Source of the DNA: an uncultured Bacillota bacterium
GTDB lineage: Bacteria; Bacillota; JAAYKD01
Length of the DNA: 10,106 nucleotides
Direction of reading: 5' to 3'
Assembly: GCA_937897315.1 (NCBI GenBank)
Contig: CALCNS010000020.1
Coordinates: 1 to 10,106 of the forward strand
A program made the position numbers and the translations under genes. Below, piece by piece: positions 6,867-10,106 of this stretch (its first letter is position 1; each line of letters begins with the position of its first letter). The notes under the pieces are model-generated. The model was not told the origin of the DNA. It did no database searches and saw nothing but the letters and a program-made list of their open reading frames with translations.

Positions 6867-7538
6867 TTAAGAGAGATAGACAAAGATCATGATATAGTGA
6901 CTGATGCTTCCGGCTAACACAAAAAAATGGAAAAATTCATGGAATCCGAAAAGAGGATGTGTTCTACCCGGCCATTTCAAAGCGTATAAAATGGCACCGA
7001 ATGTATATAACAGACCTCCCGCCAGTAGCCAGATTAAGGCAGATGTCGGCAAGGTGAGCATTAGGGGCCGAATAATGATAATAGCAAGCCAACCCATACC
7101 GACATATAACGTGGCGGAAAGCCAACTAGGCTTGTGTATCCAGAGAATGCTGCTTAGAACACCGACTGCCGCTATAGCCCAAACGACAATTGTCATGATA
7201 ATACCTCCCATATGAGGAATGGCTAATAAGCAGATTGGAGTATAGGTACCGGCAATCAAAACATAAATCATGCTGTGATCAAATTTGCGCAAGCGCATTC
7301 TCTGTTCCAAACCAGCTCTCACGGAATGATACAGCGTACTGGCCAAGTATAGTAAGGTAGCAGATGCCCCGTAGAGCATATAAGACAGCCAATGCAGTTC
7401 GGTAAGAGTCGATAACCCTGCTCGGAGAAACAGCGCTATAGTCCCTAAGAAAGATAAAACAGCCCCAATCCCATGGCTCCAAGCAGAAACAGAACGAAGA
7501 CCGTCATTTGGATTTCTGATTTCTGTTTTCTTTCTCAT
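6867..7538 (-). CDS. Hemolysin III / PAQR-family membrane protein (YqfA/TrhA-like)
   Basis: A 223-residue integral membrane protein with about seven hydrophobic segments, the size and pattern of bacterial hemolysin III (YqfA/TrhA) proteins, relatives of adiponectin receptors. Conserved family motifs are visible: WSHGIG near the N-terminus (H22), STLYH (67-71), FDHSMIYVLIAGTYTP (D87, H88) and, near the C-terminus, HEFFHFF (H200, H204) and SISHY (H214). The conserved S/H/D/H set is thought to form a metal-dependent hydrolase-like site within the membrane. Despite the name, haemolysis is not a likely role; a link to membrane lipid homeostasis has been proposed for relatives. The start was placed at the ATG read from 7538, since GAGGTGA lies 5 bases upstream on the minus strand. 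The longer frame reaching back to 7577 has no such site and would cover the promoter -10. Transcribed alone from its own promoter. Confidence 0.92.
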   Translation of the reverse strand: MRKKTEIRNPNDGLRSVSAWSHGIGAVLSFLGTIALFLRAGLSTLTELHWLSYMLYGASATLLYLASTLYHSVRAGLEQRMRLRKFDHSMIYVLIAGTYTPICLLAIPHMGGIIMTIVVWAIAAVGVLSSILWIHKPSWLSATLYVGMGWLAIIIIRPLMLTLPTSALIWLLAGGLLYTFGAILYALKWPGRTHPLFGFHEFFHFFVLAGSISHYIMIFVYLS

Positions 7539-7559
7539 GTGAATCACCTCGATGAACGG

Positions 7560-7588
7560 AGTATAACACACTGTCATAAGTTTGGCAA
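7560..7588 (-). promoter_or_regulatory. Sigma-A promoter for the hemolysin III gene
   Basis: Minus strand: -35 TTGCCA (7588-7583), 17-base spacer, -10 TATACT (7565-7560), with TG one base upstream of the -10 (extended -10). It lies just before the GAGGTGA ribosome binding site and the ATG at 7538. Confidence 0.8.
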
Positions 7589-7601
7589 ATAGGTAAAGGG
7601 G

Positions 7602-7630
7602 TAGTCAACGGAATCTCACTGTGATATAAT
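7602..7630 (+). promoter_or_regulatory. Sigma-A promoter for the signal peptidase / Smr unit
   Basis: -35 TAGTCA (7602-7607, 4 of 6 consensus), 17-base spacer, perfect -10 TATAAT (7625-7630) with TG one base upstream (extended -10). It fires away from the hemolysin III promoter; the two -35 boxes are only 13 bases apart. Confidence 0.8.
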
Positions 7631-7668
7631 AAAGCGAATAAACGTTTTGGATGAAAGAAGGATACTTT

Positions 7669-8193
7669 GTGAGCATGAAGGCGTTGAAAGAGTTTTTGGT
7701 TGAATTACTTATCTCTGCAGCGATTGTTGCATTTATCTATTTTTTTGTAGCTGTCTTTCCCTTAGTACCGTCAGCATCCATGAATCCAACCATAGCCCCA
7801 GGAGAAAGGGTCGTTGTAGAGAAGTTCACTCGCTTCTTTCGCACCGTAAATTATGGTGACATATTGGTATTCCCATGTCCTGATTCCAAGCCAGGGGATT
7901 TTCCTTACATTAAGCGGTTGATAGCAAAGGGTGGAGATGTACTGGAGTTTAAAAATGGACAGGTTTATCGTAATGGAGAACTTTTGAGTGAACCTTATGC
8001 CGTTGGGAAAACCTATAGTTATCAAGCACGCTATGAAGTACCGGAAGGTCATTTGTTTTTCATGGGGGATAATCGAACCAACTCCGAGGATGCTCGTTTC
8101 TGGAAGACAACCCCATTTGTTGCAGAAAACGCGGTGATGGGGCGTGCGGTGGCGATTATGTGGCCACTCAATCACCTAAGAGTTTTAAGGTGA
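7669..8193 (+). CDS. Type I signal peptidase
   Basis: A 174-residue membrane-anchored serine/lysine protease that removes signal peptides from exported proteins at the outer face of the membrane. One N-terminal transmembrane segment (about residues 10-31) is followed by the catalytic boxes: VPSASMNPTI with nucleophile S37, PYIKRLIAKGGD with general base K82, and GDNRTNSEDARFW. Spacing and size match the short Bacillota SipS type. The start was set at GTG 7669: AGAAGGA (7656-7662) lies 6 bases upstream. The in-frame ATG at 7651 would put that site inside the gene, and the ATG at 7675 is 12 bases away. Driven by the promoter at 7602-7630 and followed after 7 bases by the Smr gene, so the two are probably co-transcribed. 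All catalytic residues are present. Confidence 0.95.
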   Translation: MSMKALKEFLVELLISAAIVAFIYFFVAVFPLVPSASMNPTIAPGERVVVEKFTRFFRTVNYGDILVFPCPDSKPGDFPYIKRLIAKGGDVLEFKNGQVYRNGELLSEPYAVGKTYSYQARYEVPEGHLFFMGDNRTNSEDARFWKTTPFVAENAVMGRAVAIMWPLNHLRVLR

Positions 8194-8200
8194 GGTTTCC

Positions 8201-8551
8201 ATGGCAAAAGAACAATATGTTATATATAATTTGGAGAGGTTTTTCCCAACAGTAGAGTTTGGAATCGATTTAATCAAAAGCGAGCTTCAACGTTGCCGTA
8301 AGCAAAACATCGTGGTCATAAAGATTATCCATGGATATGGTTCTAGCGGTAGAGGGGGTCAGTTGCGCTTAGGGGTCAGAAGATTTCTTCAAGAGCTACT
8401 GCAAAAAGGATCCATACAAGGAATTTCTTGGGGGGAAAATTTTTCGATCTTTGATGAAACAACAAGAAAAATGCTGGAGATGATTCCCGAGTTGAGAAGA
8501 GATACCGATCTGGAACGAAGCAATCACGGCATTACCATGGTTTTACTCTGA
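8201..8551 (+). CDS. Small stand-alone Smr-domain protein
   Basis: A 116-residue protein resembling the Smr domain found at the C-terminus of MutS2 and as single-domain proteins, which bind or nick nucleic acids. The best match is IHGYGSSGRGGQLRLGVRRF (starting at residue 43), the conserved I-H-G-x-G ... G-x-L-R core. The N-terminal DLHG-type motif is not present; YNLERFFPTVEFGIDLIK fills that place. Other parts are ordinary for a short alpha/beta protein, and there is no signal or membrane segment. ATG 8201 follows the signal peptidase stop by 7 bases, with an AAGGTGAGG site (8187-8195) overlapping that stop. Translational coupling is likely. A terminator starts 7 bases after the stop. Function in this organism is not known; nuclease activity is uncertain given the missing motif. 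Confidence 0.75.
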   Translation: MAKEQYVIYNLERFFPTVEFGIDLIKSELQRCRKQNIVVIKIIHGYGSSGRGGQLRLGVRRFLQELLQKGSIQGISWGENFSIFDETTRKMLEMIPELRRDTDLERSNHGITMVLL

Positions 8552-8557
8552 GCATTG

Positions 8558-8590
8558 AAAAAGTGCCCCTAAATGAGGGAGCACTTTTTT
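8558..8590 (+). terminator. Intrinsic terminator after the Smr gene, abutting the kamB-like ribosome binding site
   Basis: A 9-bp stem AAAAAGTGC / GCACTTTTT (8558-8566 with 8581-8589), a bulged A at 8580, then CCCT/AGGG (8567-8570 with 8576-8579) and a 5-base loop. The right arm ends in six T's. The next gene's ribosome binding site begins only 6 bases later. Confidence 0.9.
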
Positions 8591-8595
8591 ATTTT

Positions 8596-8600
8596 GGAGG
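8596..8600 (+). promoter_or_regulatory. Ribosome binding site that sets a TTG start for the kamB-like gene
   Basis: GGAGG (8596-8600, continuing TGAG) lies 7 bases before TTG 8608. The frame is open further upstream to a GTG at 8563, but that codon lies inside the terminator stem and has no ribosome binding site. Confidence 0.8.
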
Positions 8601-8607
8601 TGAGGGA

Positions 8608-9684
8608 TTGAAACGCCTATCAAAGATCGAAATGGATGCTTTATTGAGAGAAATCACGTCGACATCAAACGTTTTATCCATGGTCGGAATGTGCAAAAAT
8701 GCTGGAAAGACCACGATTTTGAACGCTGTACTAAATAGCTATGAGGTAATAGATTCCCTTCGATTTGGATTGGTTTCCATTGGATTGGATGGGGAAAAGC
8801 ATGATCGAGCGACAAATGGAACAAAACCAGAGATTCATGTACGAGAAAATACACTGTTTATTACTCTTGCAAGGATGTGGCGAGAATCGGATGTATCAAA
8901 AGAATTGGTTGATATTTTGCCATCCGGGGGAGCTTTAGGCTCGTTATTGTTGGTTCGAGCGAAAAGCGATGGAAAGATTCAATTATCCGGGCCATCATCC
9001 AGAGCTGCCTTACAAGAAACCATTCAACATCTTCAACGCAACGGAGCGGATAAAATTCTCATTGATGGAAGCATTCATCGTAGAGTACTTGGATATGCTG
9101 AACAGGGGGATATTCTCCTTTGTACAGCGCTCTCTTGTTTCCGGAGCTCACATAATGCTTTGAGAGAGACCCTGTTTTTATATTATTTGTATACAAAACT
9201 ACCTTTGACAAGTCTACACCAAGAGGTACTTTCACACCTAGCTGTGTTTGACCATACAAAAATCATTCAAACATGGCAAGCGGAGGAAGTTCGGAAAGAA
9301 ACATTCGATTGGCAATTTTCTAGTACATCCAATTTTAACGGGATTTTGTACAGAGGTGCGGTAACCACTCGCTTTTTGACGCACCTACTTTGGCTACAAA
9401 AGCATCGCTCTCTGAGAATTCTTATTATTGTAGATGGAAGCCGCGTTGTGGTTTCTCCAACGAATTGGAGCGACTTTCTTGCCTTAGGAATCGAAGTCTA
9501 TGTACAGAAAAGTAATGATGTGAAAGCAATATTTGTCAATCATGCAAGAGAAGCAAACTCCGCAGACGCAGATTTTGAATTTATGCAACAATTAGCCGAT
9601 CGAGTTCAATGTCCTGTGATTGACTGGAAGGAGGAGTTGGTGTGCAGTCAAAAGAAAATCGAGTGTTATGGAAAGAAGAAGTAG
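8608..9684 (+). CDS. kamB: KamB-like P-loop protein, probable lysine 5,6-aminomutase reactivase subunit
   Basis: A 358-residue soluble protein. Walker A motif GMCKNAGKTT (residues 27-36) sits near the N-terminus. Next come SIGLDGE, a T-x-x-x-KPEIHVREN segment, LLVRAKSDGKIQLSGPSS and ADKILIDGSIHRR (about residue 150 on). From memory this order matches KamB, encoded beside lysine 5,6-aminomutase in lysine-fermenting Clostridia and Fusobacteria and annotated as part of that B12 enzyme's reactivase. The role would be ATP-driven exchange of damaged cobalamin, with KamC. The C-terminal half (about 200-358) is less conserved to my eye. Starts with TTG at 8608. Its last 43 bases overlap the start of the kamC-like gene, so translation is probably coupled. 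No promoter was found between the terminator at 8558-8590 and the start. No mutase subunit is visible, so lysine as the substrate is inferred from family. Confidence 0.72.
   Translation: MKRLSKIEMDALLREITSTSNVLSMVGMCKNAGKTTILNAVLNSYEVIDSLRFGLVSIGLDGEKHDRATNGTKPEIHVRENTLFITLARMWRESDVSKELVDILPSGGALGSLLLVRAKSDGKIQLSGPSSRAALQETIQHLQRNGADKILIDGSIHRRVLGYAEQGDILLCTALSCFRSSHNALRETLFLYYLYTKLPLTSLHQEVLSHLAVFDHTKIIQTWQAEEVRKETFDWQFSSTSNFNGILYRGAVTTRFLTHLLWLQKHRSLRILIIVDGSRVVVSPTNWSDFLALGIEVYVQKSNDVKAIFVNHAREANSADADFEFMQQLADRVQCPVIDWKEELVCSQKKIECYGKKK
9628..9634 (+). promoter_or_regulatory. Ribosome binding site that sets a GTG start for the kamC-like gene
   Basis: AAGGAGG inside the 3' end of the kamB-like gene lies 7 bases before GTG 9642. 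A second in-frame GTG at 9663 has no such site. Confidence 0.75.
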
Positions 9685-10106
9685 ATCAATTATTGAAGCA
9701 ATTGAAAATAACACCGGGGTATGGTTTGAAAGCAATGACCCAATTGAGGATTCATTCTCATGGGGAAGAGAAGGCACTATTCGAGAAACTAGATACCATA
9801 GAAGATTTGATTCGTATTCTATCCACCCATGCATATGTTGAGAAGCAGATTTATGAATTCTTCCGAACTTTGCCGGATATACATCAAGAACTGGAAGATC
9901 TTCTATTGGGTTATGTACCTACCTATGAAAGTTGCTTAAAACTAAAACTTTTTTTACTTCAGCATGGAGTATTGGAGTTGAAAGCTCCGGTTCTATTTCA
10001 CGAGATAGTTTTTCCGGTAAGTCGCTTCCTGCACCGCACAATGTGTCTCCATATACTGGATCCCGGATGTCAAGGACTCCCCACCTTCTATTTAGATGGT
10101 TCATTT
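9642..10106 (+). CDS. kamC: KamC-like MutS-family protein, N-terminal part (cut by window edge)
   Basis: GTG 9642 opens 155 codons that run off the window in frame. The visible part is mostly helical and resembles the start of the MutS core (lever) domain: TPGYGLKAMTQLRIHSHGEE, then a run of helices (FEKLDTIEDLIRILSTHAYV, QIYEFFRTLPDIHQELEDLL) and LKLKLFLLQHGVLEL. In MutS-type proteins the ATPase domain follows this region and would lie beyond the window, so no Walker motifs can be checked. Identification rests on this fold pattern plus its place overlapping kamB by 43 bases, the pairing seen in lysine-fermentation clusters, where KamC is called the reactivase ATPase. It lacks the N-terminal mismatch-recognition domains of DNA-repair MutS, so a DNA-repair role is unlikely. 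A MutS-like protein of other function is the main alternative. Confidence 0.62.
   Translation, partial: MQSKENRVLWKEEVDQLLKQLKITPGYGLKAMTQLRIHSHGEEKALFEKLDTIEDLIRILSTHAYVEKQIYEFFRTLPDIHQELEDLLLGYVPTYESCLKLKLFLLQHGVLELKAPVLFHEIVFPVSRFLHRTMCLHILDPGCQGLPTFYLDGSF

Noticed and set aside
8563..8607. GTG at 8563 as start of the kamB-like gene
   Set aside because: It lies in the terminator stem and lacks a ribosome binding site, while TTG 8608 has an excellent one.
1..10106. CRISPR array, tRNA, rRNA, insertion sequence or phage genes
   Set aside because: No repeat-spacer pattern, tRNA-like cloverleaf, transposase or phage protein was seen on either strand.

Overview
The window is mostly (about 565-10106) a moderately AT-rich Bacillota/Clostridia-type chromosome: strong AGGAGG-type ribosome binding sites, GTG and TTG starts, intrinsic hairpin terminators, and sigma-A-like promoters with extended -10 elements. 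The gene content (a GlmL/MutL-family protein and a KamB/KamC-like pair) points to an anaerobic amino-acid fermenter that uses coenzyme-B12-dependent mutases. I cannot name a species. The first 564 bases are different: very GC-rich, holding the first 188 codons of a LysR-type regulator that looks alphaproteobacterial (Sphingomonadales-like). The composition changes abruptly within a few bases of that gene's start codon, so a chimeric join or contamination is the best explanation.

Layout. 1-564 (-): LysR regulator, cut by the window edge. 570-692 (+): a 40-residue reading frame rich in charged residues, either a small gene or the tail of a gene lost at the join. 693-887: no convincing gene. 888-3914 (+): a two-gene unit of a long GlmL/MutL-family ATPase-like protein and a 373-residue protein of unknown function with lipoyl/RnfC-like barrel-sandwich segments, closed by a strong terminator. 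4015-6787 (+): PHP-family phosphoesterase, cyclophilin-type peptidyl-prolyl isomerase and an AbgB-like M20 amidohydrolase, closed by a very long hairpin shared with the convergent hemolysin III-family membrane protein (6867-7538, -). A divergent promoter region (7539-7668) then drives hemolysin III leftward and signal peptidase I plus a small Smr-domain protein rightward (7669-8551). A terminator follows. Immediately after it comes a KamB-like P-loop protein (8608-9684), overlapped by the start of a KamC-like MutS-family protein (9642 to the window end).

The theme is upkeep of radical B12 aminomutases. GlmL/MutL proteins accompany glutamate mutase and ornithine-degradation genes; KamB and KamC accompany lysine 5,6-aminomutase and are regarded as its reactivase. 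Two unrelated mutase-helper types therefore lie within 10 kb, separated by genes of general function. No mutase catalytic subunit is visible, so which mutase each system serves is inference. The 373-residue MutL partner is the best candidate for an undescribed component.
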